Assembly (NCBI GenBank): GCA_018650745.1
Contig: JABIFK010000061.1
Coordinates: 1-5,107, forward strand
Direction: 5' to 3'
From: Candidatus Latescibacterota bacterium
GTDB lineage: Bacteria > Latescibacterota > UBA2968
DNA: 5,107 nt
The translations under genes and the position numbers were made by a program. Below the pieces are notes generated by a model. It worked only from the letters and a program-made list of their open reading frames with translations, was not told where the DNA came from and searched no databases. Below are positions 1-5,107 of the stretch, in pieces (within the stretch, counting starts at the first letter, position 1; each line of letters begins with the position of its first letter).

Positions 1-916
1 CACCTTCCTCCTCAACCAAGCCCACTAGAGAAACGCCTTCAACGTGGTCGGGTTGTAAAATTCCGGCAACTTCGTAAGCTGTTGGCAACAAATCCATCAA
101 ACTCACCAACGCATTCACTTCAATCCCACCCTCAAAACCACCCGGTCCGCGTACAACACAATACACACCCAAGCCGTGATCGGTGAGGTTGCACATATTT
201 CGAGGAAACTGCAACCCGTGATCGGCAAAACAAAAGACCAACGTATTCTCACGCAAACCATTTTCGTCCAACGCATTGAGAACCTTACCAAAAGCGTCGT
301 CCATTATTCGTGCAGAGGCTCGAAAGTCAGCCGTATCAGCACGCGTTTCGGGTGTGTCGGGCAATGGATGTGGGGGAATACAAAACTGTGCGCGTTCTGC
401 AGGATACGTTTCTGGCTCTGCTTTGTGAAATGGTCGGTGCGTTTCGTTTAATCCCAAATTAATAAAAAACGGTTGATCAGGAACATCGCTCAAAAAATCT
501 ACCACTGCGTCTGCAGGATCCATCCGATTTGGTTGATCGGGATAATTGGTATCCAACCCAGACAACACAGCATTGTAGCCAATACTGTCCAAATCTGGTG
601 CCGTATGTTCTACACCAGAGGTGGCCGTAAAATAACCATTGGCTTTCAAAACCCGTGCAGCGTGCCAATCGTAATTCACCATTGAAAAACCTCGGTGTGC
701 CAACCCCAACATGCCGCACGAATGCGGGTACATTCCCGTAAGAAAACTCGCCCGACTTGGCGAACACGTCGGCGCGGTTGAAAACGCTTTGCGAAACAAC
801 ACGCCCTCTTCTGCCAATCGTTGAAGATGAGGCGTGGGAACTGCGTGACCATAAGGCGCGACAAATGTGCCCGTATTGTGTGAATGCATAAATAAAATAT
901 TCAGTCGATCGACCAT
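1..916 (-). CDS. Sulfatase family hydrolase (Cys-type), C-terminus beyond window
   Basis: This is a type I sulfatase/phosphodiesterase-superfamily enzyme, predicted to hydrolyse a sulfate ester or N-sulfate on a glycan or other organic sulfate. The first 305 residues are read. The activation motif CSPSR is at 51-55, where Cys51 would be oxidised to formylglycine, followed by the usual ASFLTGMYPHS. The conserved ETHRPF (158-163), ADHG (231-234) and a PRxxCNLTDHG stretch (238-248) follow. No signal peptide is visible, so the product may be cytoplasmic. The start is the ATG at 916, because AAGGA (929-925) lies 8 nt upstream; an in-frame ATG at 925 is too close to that site. Oddities: the usual metal-binding Asp near the N-terminus reads HSHNTG (11-16), GKWH is replaced by GVEH (101-104), and the Lys expected after PRx is Met241. 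I recall the layout HSHDTG...PYGHAVPTP as a heparan-N-sulfatase-like subfamily. The substrate is unknown. Family assignment is firm; activity is not. Confidence 0.93.
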   Translation of the reverse strand, partial: MVDRLNILFMHSHNTGTFVAPYGHAVPTPHLQRLAEEGVLFRKAFSTAPTCSPSRASFLTGMYPHSCGMLGLAHRGFSMVNYDWHAARVLKANGYFTATSGVEHTAPDLDSIGYNAVLSGLDTNYPDQPNRMDPADAVVDFLSDVPDQPFFINLGLNETHRPFHKAEPETYPAERAQFCIPPHPLPDTPETRADTADFRASARIMDDAFGKVLNALDENGLRENTLVFCFADHGLQFPRNMCNLTDHGLGVYCVVRGPGGFEGGIEVNALVSLMDLLPTAYEVAGILQPDHVEGVSLVGLVEEEG

Positions 917-924
917 TGAAACCA

Positions 925-929
925 TCCTT
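925..929 (-). promoter_or_regulatory. Shine-Dalgarno site of the sulfatase gene
   Basis: The minus strand reads AAGGA here, 8 nt before the ATG at 916. This spacing supports 916 over the in-frame ATG at 925, which would directly abut the site. Confidence 0.6.
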
Positions 930-956
930 GTAGAAGTTCAAATGAACAAGTATCTT
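928..956 (+). promoter_or_regulatory. Possible sigma70-like promoter of the DUF2231 gene
   Basis: TTGTAG (928-933) and TATCTT (951-956) are separated by 17 bases, and the second box is about 73 bases before the TTG start at 1030. The matches to TTGACA and TATAAT are partial (3/6 and 4/6), so this is only a candidate. A 12-bp dyad falls inside the spacer between the boxes. I found no similarly spaced pair for the divergent sulfatase gene. Confidence 0.28.
936..947. repeat. 12-bp dyad GTTCA-AA-TGAAC in divergent spacer
   Basis: GTTCA and its exact reverse complement TGAAC flank two bases, between the divergent sulfatase and DUF2231 genes. The dyad lies between the possible -35 and -10 boxes of the DUF2231 promoter and 7 bases upstream of the sulfatase Shine-Dalgarno site. 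A regulator bound here could affect both genes. The symmetry does not extend further outward, and five-base arms arise often by chance. Confidence 0.3.
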
Positions 957-1019
957 ACCCCATAGTGTAATCAATCTATCGCACAAGAGAAACCCAAAAG
1001 TCACCATCTCAATATTTCT

Positions 1020-1023
1020 GGAG
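1020..1023 (+). promoter_or_regulatory. Shine-Dalgarno site deciding a TTG start
   Basis: GGAG sits 6 nt before the TTG at 1030. It supports this non-ATG codon as the start. No ATG lies near the N-terminal family motif, so a later start would remove the conserved HPLIIHFP segment. Confidence 0.6.
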
Positions 1024-1029
1024 CACCCC

Positions 1030-1527
1030 TTGGACTTCCACCCCCTCATCATCCACTTTCCCATTGCTCTGCTTATTGTTGGCACCCTTTGTGACGCCAT
1101 AGGTATCTTGGGAAAACGCGACTTTTTTTTGCGCACAGGATTTTTGCTCTTTGCTTTGGGCGCTTTTACATGCATTCTCGCAGCGCTCACGGGTGATCAC
1201 GTTGCCGACACAGCACAACACATTTCAGGCATTTACGACGACTTAGATTGGCACGACACCCTCGGCACGGCCACCGCACTCATTGCCGTTCTGCTTACCT
1301 TAACACGCGCGCACCTCACATTCAAAAAACGGTTCACCGGCACTGTGCAATACATCTACCTTTTCATTGGCATTGCCGTCGCGATTTTAGTCGGTGCTTC
1401 GGGTTATACTGGTGGGCGTCTTGTTTACGACTACGGTGCAGGCACCCAACCAATAATTAAAACATTAAAGATCCAATCTGACGCACCCACGCGAGTACCC
1501 AGAAACGACACATTTCAAAGTCAATAA
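1030..1527 (+). CDS. DUF2231 family integral membrane protein
   Basis: The 165-residue protein has four hydrophobic segments at about 6-26, 34-54, 78-95 and 106-126, and fits the DUF2231 family in size and pattern. The family signature HPLIIHFPIAL starts at residue 4, a WHDTLG motif (74-79) precedes the third helix, and GGRLVYDYG (128-136) follows the fourth. No biochemical function is firmly established for DUF2231. Its histidines at membrane edges (H4, H9, H57, H75) could bind haem or a metal, which is inference. The last 25 residues or so are polar and probably outside the membrane. The start is TTG, supported by GGAG 6 nt upstream. The gene diverges from the sulfatase and converges with the next methyltransferase gene, with only 10 bp between the stops. 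A run of eight T (1123-1130) lies in codons 32-34, and the frame is intact through it. Confidence 0.85.
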   Translation: MDFHPLIIHFPIALLIVGTLCDAIGILGKRDFFLRTGFLLFALGAFTCILAALTGDHVADTAQHISGIYDDLDWHDTLGTATALIAVLLTLTRAHLTFKKRFTGTVQYIYLFIGIAVAILVGASGYTGGRLVYDYGAGTQPIIKTLKIQSDAPTRVPRNDTFQSQ

Positions 1528-1537
1528 CTCCTCTAAT

Positions 1538-2065
1538 TTAAACACGGTAGACATAAACTTTCGTACGGTATAGATCAGATACCTCAACAACACGCTCAGG
1601 TTCCCAACCCGGAACAGCAAAGGTGTGACTCATCACCAAAGTGCCAGGCCGCAATTCAGACACAAATTTCTCGCGCAACTTCTCCATTGCACCCGGATAA
1701 AGGTAACACACGGCAACATCGAAGTCTGACAGCGACACCGCATAAAAATCCGCCCGAGTAAAAACAACACTCGGCACAGACATAACAACGCGCAGTAGTT
1801 TTGATACAACATAAGGTACGGGAGAATTTTCATATCCCACAACAGAACACTGGGGCAAACGTTTGCCAATACGTAAAGCGAGCGTGCCCCAACCAGAACC
1901 TAGTTCAACAATGCGTCCGGTGGGGTTTATTTCGTGCAAGACATCTAACACAACCCGATTCACACGACCACCAGTTGGCATGGGTGAAATGCCATTGCGT
2001 AACGTGTAAAAAATAATTGTCACAGCTGCATAAATGACAACCACCAACAAAACAAAAGAGAACAT
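1538..2065 (-). CDS. Membrane-anchored class I SAM methyltransferase
   Basis: This 175-residue protein has one N-terminal hydrophobic helix (about 2-20), then a basic turn and a class I SAM-dependent methyltransferase domain. Motif I is VELGSGWG (53-60), the acidic residue after strand 2 is Glu79 in GYENSP, an Asp follows in TRADF (Asp106), and DVAVCYLYPGAM (116-127) takes the motif IV position. It resembles small bacterial methyltransferases distantly related to the mitochondrial lysine methyltransferases of the FAM173/ATPSCKMT type, which also carry a membrane anchor. A protein-lysine target is therefore possible but unproven. The ATG at 2065 is the earliest possible: an in-frame TAA lies seven codons upstream and no other start codon intervenes. 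It also keeps the anchor helix. That ATG directly abuts the divergent ATG of the next gene, leaving no intergenic space and no good Shine-Dalgarno site. Confidence 0.88.
   Translation of the reverse strand: MFSFVLLVVVIYAAVTIIFYTLRNGISPMPTGGRVNRVVLDVLHEINPTGRIVELGSGWGTLALRIGKRLPQCSVVGYENSPVPYVVSKLLRVVMSVPSVVFTRADFYAVSLSDFDVAVCYLYPGAMEKLREKFVSELRPGTLVMSHTFAVPGWEPERVVEVSDLYRTKVYVYRV
2017..2040. repeat. Inverted repeat TTGTCA-N12-TGACAA upstream of plus-strand operon
   Basis: TTGTCA (2017-2022) and its exact reverse complement TGACAA (2035-2040) flank 12 bases that include CAGCTG. The element lies inside the 5' coding part of the minus-strand methyltransferase, 25 bases before the plus-strand start at 2066. 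This is the right place for an operator of the plus-strand unit. The arms are short, and the same bases encode the membrane helix, so chance is a real alternative. Confidence 0.22.
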
Positions 2066-2875
2066 ATGAGCCAGCCCTATATCTTAGGCGTAGAAGATGA
2101 CGAAACAAACCGTCTGGCACAACAACACGAGGTGTGGGAACAAGATACACAAACGATATATAAAATGGCAGGATTCTCGCAAGGGCAAACAGTTCTCGAC
2201 CTTGGGTGCGGACCAGGGCTCACAACATTTGATTTACACAAAATTGTTGGCCAATCAGGTCACGTTACTGCAATAGACGCTTCAGAGAAGTTCACCCAAA
2301 TACTTAGCAACCGCTGCAAAAAAGAAAACATCACCAACATCGACGTGCAATGCAAAGATGTTTATGATCTCGACCTGCCAAAATCATCTCTCGACAATGC
2401 ATTTGCACGTTGGCTCTTTTGTTTTCTCAACGAGCCAGAGACACTCGTCCAGCACGTCTCTCAAGCACTCAAGCCCAACGGCACATTTGCAATTTTAGAT
2501 TATATCAATTATCAAGCGATTGGGCTCCAACCCCCAAGTGAATCATTCAACCGCATATTTGACGCGGTATTCAAAAGCTTCCACAATAACGGAGGCGGAC
2601 TTAACATTGGCGGTTATCTGCCAAGATACTTATCTCAAGCAGGCTTACAGGTTGAACAGATCGAACCCATTTGTTACACCGTGCGTCCCAACTCACCCAT
2701 TTGGAATTGGGTTCAAACCTTTCAAGATATTTATGTGTCCACGCTTGTAGATGAATATTTTTCTCAAGAAGAATTCGACACTTTCAAATCCGAGTGGCAT
2801 GATCGAAGCCAAGATCCCAATACGTTTCTATTCTCACCCCCCATGATCAAAATCGTAGCCCGAAAATATGATTGA
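2066..2875 (+). CDS. Class I SAM-dependent methyltransferase
   Basis: The 269-residue protein carries a UbiE/methyltransferase-11/25-like SAM domain. Motif I is LDLGCGPGL (44-52), Asp71 ends strand 2 (VTAIDAS), and CKDVYDLDLP (96-105) and NAFARWLF (111-118) follow, then the LKPNGTFAILDY strand-5 segment (135-146). Residues 150-269 form a family-typical C-terminal half with a GGYLPRYLSQAGL element (182-194). No membrane segment is seen. Such enzymes usually methylate small molecules; the substrate cannot be told. The start is well placed, because the opening YILGxxDDExxRLxxQHEVW is what I recall at the N-terminus of relatives. A weak AGAG (2057-2060) lies 5 nt upstream. The gene begins immediately next to the divergent start at 2065. 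It is the first gene of a three-gene plus-strand run; its TGA overlaps the next start by 8 bp, so translational coupling is likely. It shows no close similarity to the neighbouring methyltransferase beyond the fold. Confidence 0.9.
   Translation: MSQPYILGVEDDETNRLAQQHEVWEQDTQTIYKMAGFSQGQTVLDLGCGPGLTTFDLHKIVGQSGHVTAIDASEKFTQILSNRCKKENITNIDVQCKDVYDLDLPKSSLDNAFARWLFCFLNEPETLVQHVSQALKPNGTFAILDYINYQAIGLQPPSESFNRIFDAVFKSFHNNGGGLNIGGYLPRYLSQAGLQVEQIEPICYTVRPNSPIWNWVQTFQDIYVSTLVDEYFSQEEFDTFKSEWHDRSQDPNTFLFSPPMIKIVARKYD
2081..2108 (-). promoter_or_regulatory. Possible promoter of minus-strand methyltransferase, inside neighbour's CDS
   Basis: On the minus strand TTGTTT (2108-2103) and TAAGAT (2086-2081) are spaced by 16 bases. 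Transcription would begin only about 8 bases before the ATG at 2065, giving an almost leaderless message. The boxes are partial consensus matches and lie wholly within the first codons of the divergent plus-strand gene. Listed as a candidate only. Confidence 0.2.
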
Positions 2876-3614
2876 AATTTTACCACCAAAACGGTCTGTA
2901 CTGAGACCACTTTTTGAGTACCACGTTCGCCAACGTGTTGTCATTGATGCTGTTCTCGAACAACCTTATGGCGAGGTGCTTACCGACACAGCTACCCATC
3001 CACAACTTGCCCGCCTGCAACTGGGCGCATTCAAACTCTTTGCAGGAGACCCGCGTCACCCTCAGGCAGAGACGTTCATCACCACCTGCAACCCCGGTCT
3101 CTTCATTGCAGAAAACGATTTGTGGAAAAAGAAGATTCTAAACACACTGGGCGATCAGTGCAGTACTTACTTACGCACAGGTTTCTCATTTGAACACCTC
3201 AAAAGAGACCACGTTCTCAAACTCGCTCAAAACGTACCGCCCAATTATACAATTCGCGCGCTCGATTTCAAACGTGCAGAAAGCGAATATACAGAAACGG
3301 CATATGACACACCTGAAAAATTATATCAAAGTGGCACCGGATTTTGTGCCCTCCGTGGCAGTGAAGTCGCTTCCGTCGCAATCGCGTATACCAACAGCCA
3401 CCAAGGCATCGAAATCCAAATTTATACCAATGACCAACATAAACAGAAAGGTCTCGCCACCTGCACCAGCGCAACGTTGGTTGCTCACTGCTTAGAAAAT
3501 GGTATCGATCCACATTGGAGTGCCGCCAACGCAATCTCCGCCAACCTTGCTCAAAAGTTGGGCTACGTCAAAAACGACCAATACGAAGCCATTGTTTATA
3601 GACCTCATAAATAA
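2868..3614 (+). CDS. GNAT family acetyltransferase (ZmaR-like type)
   Basis: This 248-residue protein matches the two-part GNAT_acetyltran type (Pfam PF12746), the family that includes the zwittermicin A resistance protein ZmaR. The N-terminal half (about 1-120) contains the variable substrate-side region with a KLFAGDPRHPQ element. The C-terminal half holds the acetyl-CoA-binding GNAT core: a GFCALRGSEVAS strand pair, the pyrophosphate loop QKGLA at 193-197, and a closing DPHWSAANAISANLAQKLGY segment (214-233). The expected role is transfer of an acetyl group from acetyl-CoA to an amine, possibly on an antibiotic or metabolite; the substrate is not shown. The ATG at 2868 overlaps the preceding stop by 8 bp, which suggests coupling, and there is no separate strong Shine-Dalgarno site. 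The cysteine hydrolase follows after 14 bp. Family call good, function inferred. Confidence 0.83.
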   Translation: MIEILPPKRSVLRPLFEYHVRQRVVIDAVLEQPYGEVLTDTATHPQLARLQLGAFKLFAGDPRHPQAETFITTCNPGLFIAENDLWKKKILNTLGDQCSTYLRTGFSFEHLKRDHVLKLAQNVPPNYTIRALDFKRAESEYTETAYDTPEKLYQSGTGFCALRGSEVASVAIAYTNSHQGIEIQIYTNDQHKQKGLATCTSATLVAHCLENGIDPHWSAANAISANLAQKLGYVKNDQYEAIVYRPHK

Positions 3615-3628
3615 GAAAGCCAAATCCA

Positions 3629-4399
3629 ATGACCACACTCAATATTCCCGCCAGATATTACCGTGTCTACACGGACTCAGACGTGCCTTGCGATGAACAG
3701 AACTTCCGTTTTGTCGAAAAAACATTGTCCATTCCTGCCGAACAAGCCGCAATTGTCTTGGTGGATGTTTGGAGCACACACTACATAGACTCGTGGCTCA
3801 ACCGAGCAACAGAAATCACCCAACAAAAAATCGTCCCCCTACTCGAATCCGCACGCAGCGCGGGTGTCACAATCATTCACGCGCCATCTCCCCGAGTTGT
3901 AGAAAGCCACCATCCAGAAAATATGCCCCCCGAACAAGAACCGGCACCTGCTCCTCCCCAGCAATGGCCGCCCACCGAATTTCGAGGTCTTTACCGCCCA
4001 AATGAGTTCGGCCGCACCCCAGAACCACGTCTCAAAGAAGCCCATGAACGTTACTTGACCGAACTCAAAATCTCTGACTTATCCAAACCCTTACCCAATG
4101 AACCCATCATCGCCACCGGCGAACAACTCCACCAAACCTTAAGCGAGCGCAAAATTCTACACGTCTTTTATGCTGGCTTCGCCACCAACTGGTGTGTCAT
4201 CAACCGCGACTATGGTCTCATAGCAACGAATCAAAAAGGTTACAACGTCGTCTTACTGCGCGACGCCACCACCGGTGTCGAATTCCATGATTCGGTAGAC
4301 CAACTCACCGCCACCGAAATTGCCATTCGAGAAATAGAGACCAAATACGCGTGGTCGGCTCTCACCACAGACTTTATTCAGGCAGGCCAAAACACTTAA
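3629..4399 (+). CDS. Isochorismatase-like cysteine hydrolase
   Basis: The 256-residue protein has the isochorismatase/cysteine-hydrolase fold, whose members hydrolyse amides, imides or vinyl ethers (nicotinamidase, N-carbamoylsarcosine amidase, isochorismatase). The nucleophile is Cys189 in GFATNWCV (183-190), and the acidic triad member is Asp46 in VLVDVW (43-48). The central strand GVTIIHAPSP (79-88) and the post-nucleophile GYNVVLLRDATTG (204-216) are typical. The third triad member, Lys, is not obvious: position 156, expected by spacing from Cys189, is Pro, and Lys153 is the nearest candidate. A proline-rich insertion (about 96-116) separates the two halves and makes the protein longer than simple nicotinamidases. 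The substrate is unknown. The ATG at 3629 follows a weak AAGAAAG (3613-3619) 9 nt upstream, and the gene lies 14 bp after the acetyltransferase stop, consistent with one transcript. Confidence 0.87.
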   Translation: MTTLNIPARYYRVYTDSDVPCDEQNFRFVEKTLSIPAEQAAIVLVDVWSTHYIDSWLNRATEITQQKIVPLLESARSAGVTIIHAPSPRVVESHHPENMPPEQEPAPAPPQQWPPTEFRGLYRPNEFGRTPEPRLKEAHERYLTELKISDLSKPLPNEPIIATGEQLHQTLSERKILHVFYAGFATNWCVINRDYGLIATNQKGYNVVLLRDATTGVEFHDSVDQLTATEIAIREIETKYAWSALTTDFIQAGQNT

Positions 4400-4596
4400 A
4401 AAGCGATGACGTAAGAGATTACATCCAAAAGAACACGCAGTGTCGTCTCCGCCCCAATGTACCACTTAAAAGCGGAACGCCCGTCATACTCATCAAAGAA
4501 ATATCCGCCCCAACACCTATGCAGAAAGAGTAACATTTTCCTTGTTTATATTCTTTCTAATAAAACGGTTGCTAAACCTTAAACGAAGCAGAGTCA
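4400..4596. other. 197-bp spacer without a convincing gene
   Basis: Two short open frames cross this spacer. One on the plus strand (GTG at 4351 to 4533, 60 codons) overlaps the hydrolase 3' end; its part beyond 4400 has fairly gene-like codons, but I see no good ribosome site and recognise no family. One on the minus strand (4536 to 4396, 46 codons) has AAGGA only about 2 nt before its ATG, which is too close. The bases TCCGCCCCAA occur twice (4448-4457, 4504-4513). GTAA-GAGA-TTAC at about 4409-4420 could form a weak hairpin but has no following T-run, so no terminator is called. The AT-rich stretch at 4531-4580 could hold the promoter of the downstream RNA methyltransferase, but no well-spaced box pair stands out. 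Confidence 0.45.
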
Positions 4597-5107
4597 ATGC
4601 CCATCTACCTAAAAAACCCGCACAGCATTTTAGCCACACTTCAAAAACGCGCCCAAGACGTCATCGAAATTCGTTTGCCGTCCAAACAAGCAGGAGATGC
4701 TTGGACACAAGTACAAAAAGAAGCTGAGGCCGTTGGCATTCGCACAACGCCTGCGCAAGTCCAACAAGACACCCGACGAGGGCAAAGAGGACGACGAGGA
4801 AAGCCTGATCCCGGTCGTGTCAGTGGTGCAGAAGCCGTTGTAAAAGAACACCCAGGCGTCGAATTATCCGACCTATTCAGCAACATTTCCAATGGCCTTT
4901 GGTTGGCCCTCGATACCGTGCAAGATCCCCAAAATGTCGGCGCAATCTTTCGCACCGCTGCCTTTTTCAACGCGCGGGGCATCATCATCACAACCGATCG
5001 ATCTGCTCCTTTAAGTGGCACCGCTTTTGATGTTGCCTGCGGCGGCATTGAACACGTCCCATTCTCCCTTGTCACCAACCTCAGTCGCACACTTGACCAA
5101 GCCCAAG
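4597..5107 (+). CDS. TrmH/SpoU family RNA 2'-O-methyltransferase, 3' end beyond window
   Basis: This is a SPOUT-superfamily enzyme that transfers a methyl group from SAM to a ribose 2'-OH in rRNA or tRNA. The first 170 residues are present. SpoU motif 1 is clear: DTVQDPQNVGAIFRTAAFF (106-124), with Asn113 and Arg119 as the conserved pair; strand GIIITTDRSAP (128-138) follows. The later motifs forming the trefoil-knot SAM site lie beyond the edge. The N-terminal region (1-57, opening IYLKNPHSILATL) differs from the L30e-like domain of Escherichia coli RlmB, and the usual HQGV-type element is replaced by SGAEAVVKE (76-84). I recall a similar arrangement in planctomycete homologues. A strongly basic arginine/glycine-rich linker (60-74) joins the two parts and may contact RNA. 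The ATG at 4597 has only a weak GCAGAG nearby. It is separated by 197 bp from the hydrolase, so it is probably an independent housekeeping gene. The exact rRNA or tRNA target is not determinable. Confidence 0.9.
   Translation, partial: MPIYLKNPHSILATLQKRAQDVIEIRLPSKQAGDAWTQVQKEAEAVGIRTTPAQVQQDTRRGQRGRRGKPDPGRVSGAEAVVKEHPGVELSDLFSNISNGLWLALDTVQDPQNVGAIFRTAAFFNARGIIITTDRSAPLSGTAFDVACGGIEHVPFSLVTNLSRTLDQAQ

Noticed and set aside
904..913. Perfect 10-bp palindrome GTCGATCGAC
   Set aside because: It falls within codons 2-5 of the sulfatase and includes GATC/CGATCG, a common chance palindrome; there is no second copy or other regulatory context.
477..1190. Long minus-strand open frame of 237 codons across the sulfatase start and the divergent spacer
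   Set aside because: It is out of frame with the sulfatase, whose conserved motifs are all in the other minus frame. It also runs through the divergent spacer and antisense to the DUF2231 5' end, with basic, low-complexity content.
1538..2875. The two neighbouring methyltransferases as a duplicated gene pair
   Set aside because: They differ in length, motif I (VELGSGWG versus LDLGCGPG), membrane anchor and C-terminal half. They share only the class I fold.
4409..4420. GTAA-GAGA-TTAC hairpin as a terminator for the plus-strand operon
   Set aside because: The four-base, mostly A/T stem is too weak and no T-run follows it.
4641..5090. Minus-strand open frame of 149 codons
   Set aside because: It is antisense to the SpoU methyltransferase, whose plus-strand product has clear conserved motifs; the antisense product resembles no family and is rich in Arg, Ser and Pro as expected of a shadow frame.

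Overview
This window is ordinary bacterial chromosome: tightly packed genes on both strands, mostly ATG starts with weak Shine-Dalgarno sites, moderate base composition, and no tRNA, rRNA, CRISPR array, insertion sequence or phage gene. The taxon is uncertain. The sulfatase subfamily, the VDVW-type cysteine hydrolase and the KNPHS-type SpoU methyltransferase remind me (from memory, no search) of Planctomycetes/PVC bacteria or uncultivated marine lineages such as Poribacteria or Latescibacteria. No gene here fixes the phylum.

Layout. (1) 1-916, minus: the N-terminal 305 residues of a cysteine-type sulfatase that runs off the left edge. (2) 917-1029: a 113-bp divergent spacer with Shine-Dalgarno sites for both flanking genes, a possible promoter and a small dyad. 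(3) 1030-1527, plus: a four-helix DUF2231 membrane protein with a TTG start. (4) 1538-2065, minus: a membrane-anchored SAM-dependent methyltransferase, convergent with gene 3 across only 10 bp. (5) 2066-4399, plus: a compact run of a second, unrelated SAM methyltransferase, a GNAT acetyltransferase overlapping it by 8 bp, and an isochorismatase-like cysteine hydrolase 14 bp further on. (6) 4400-4596: a spacer with no convincing gene. (7) 4597-5107, plus: the N-terminal 170 residues of a TrmH/SpoU-family RNA 2'-O-methyltransferase, cut by the right edge.

How they may work together. The methyltransferase, acetyltransferase and hydrolase at 2066-4399 are arranged like a co-transcribed unit, and together suggest modification or detoxification of a small molecule; the substrate cannot be read from the sequence. 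The two methyltransferase genes at 1538-2065 and 2066-2875 start back to back: their initiation codons form CAT|ATG with no base between, so each gene's upstream signals lie inside the other's coding sequence.

I found no clear new defence or mobile system. The observations most worth checking are the abutting divergent starts, apparent active-site substitutions in the sulfatase, an apparently missing or displaced catalytic lysine in the cysteine hydrolase, and the arginine/glycine-rich linker in the RNA methyltransferase.
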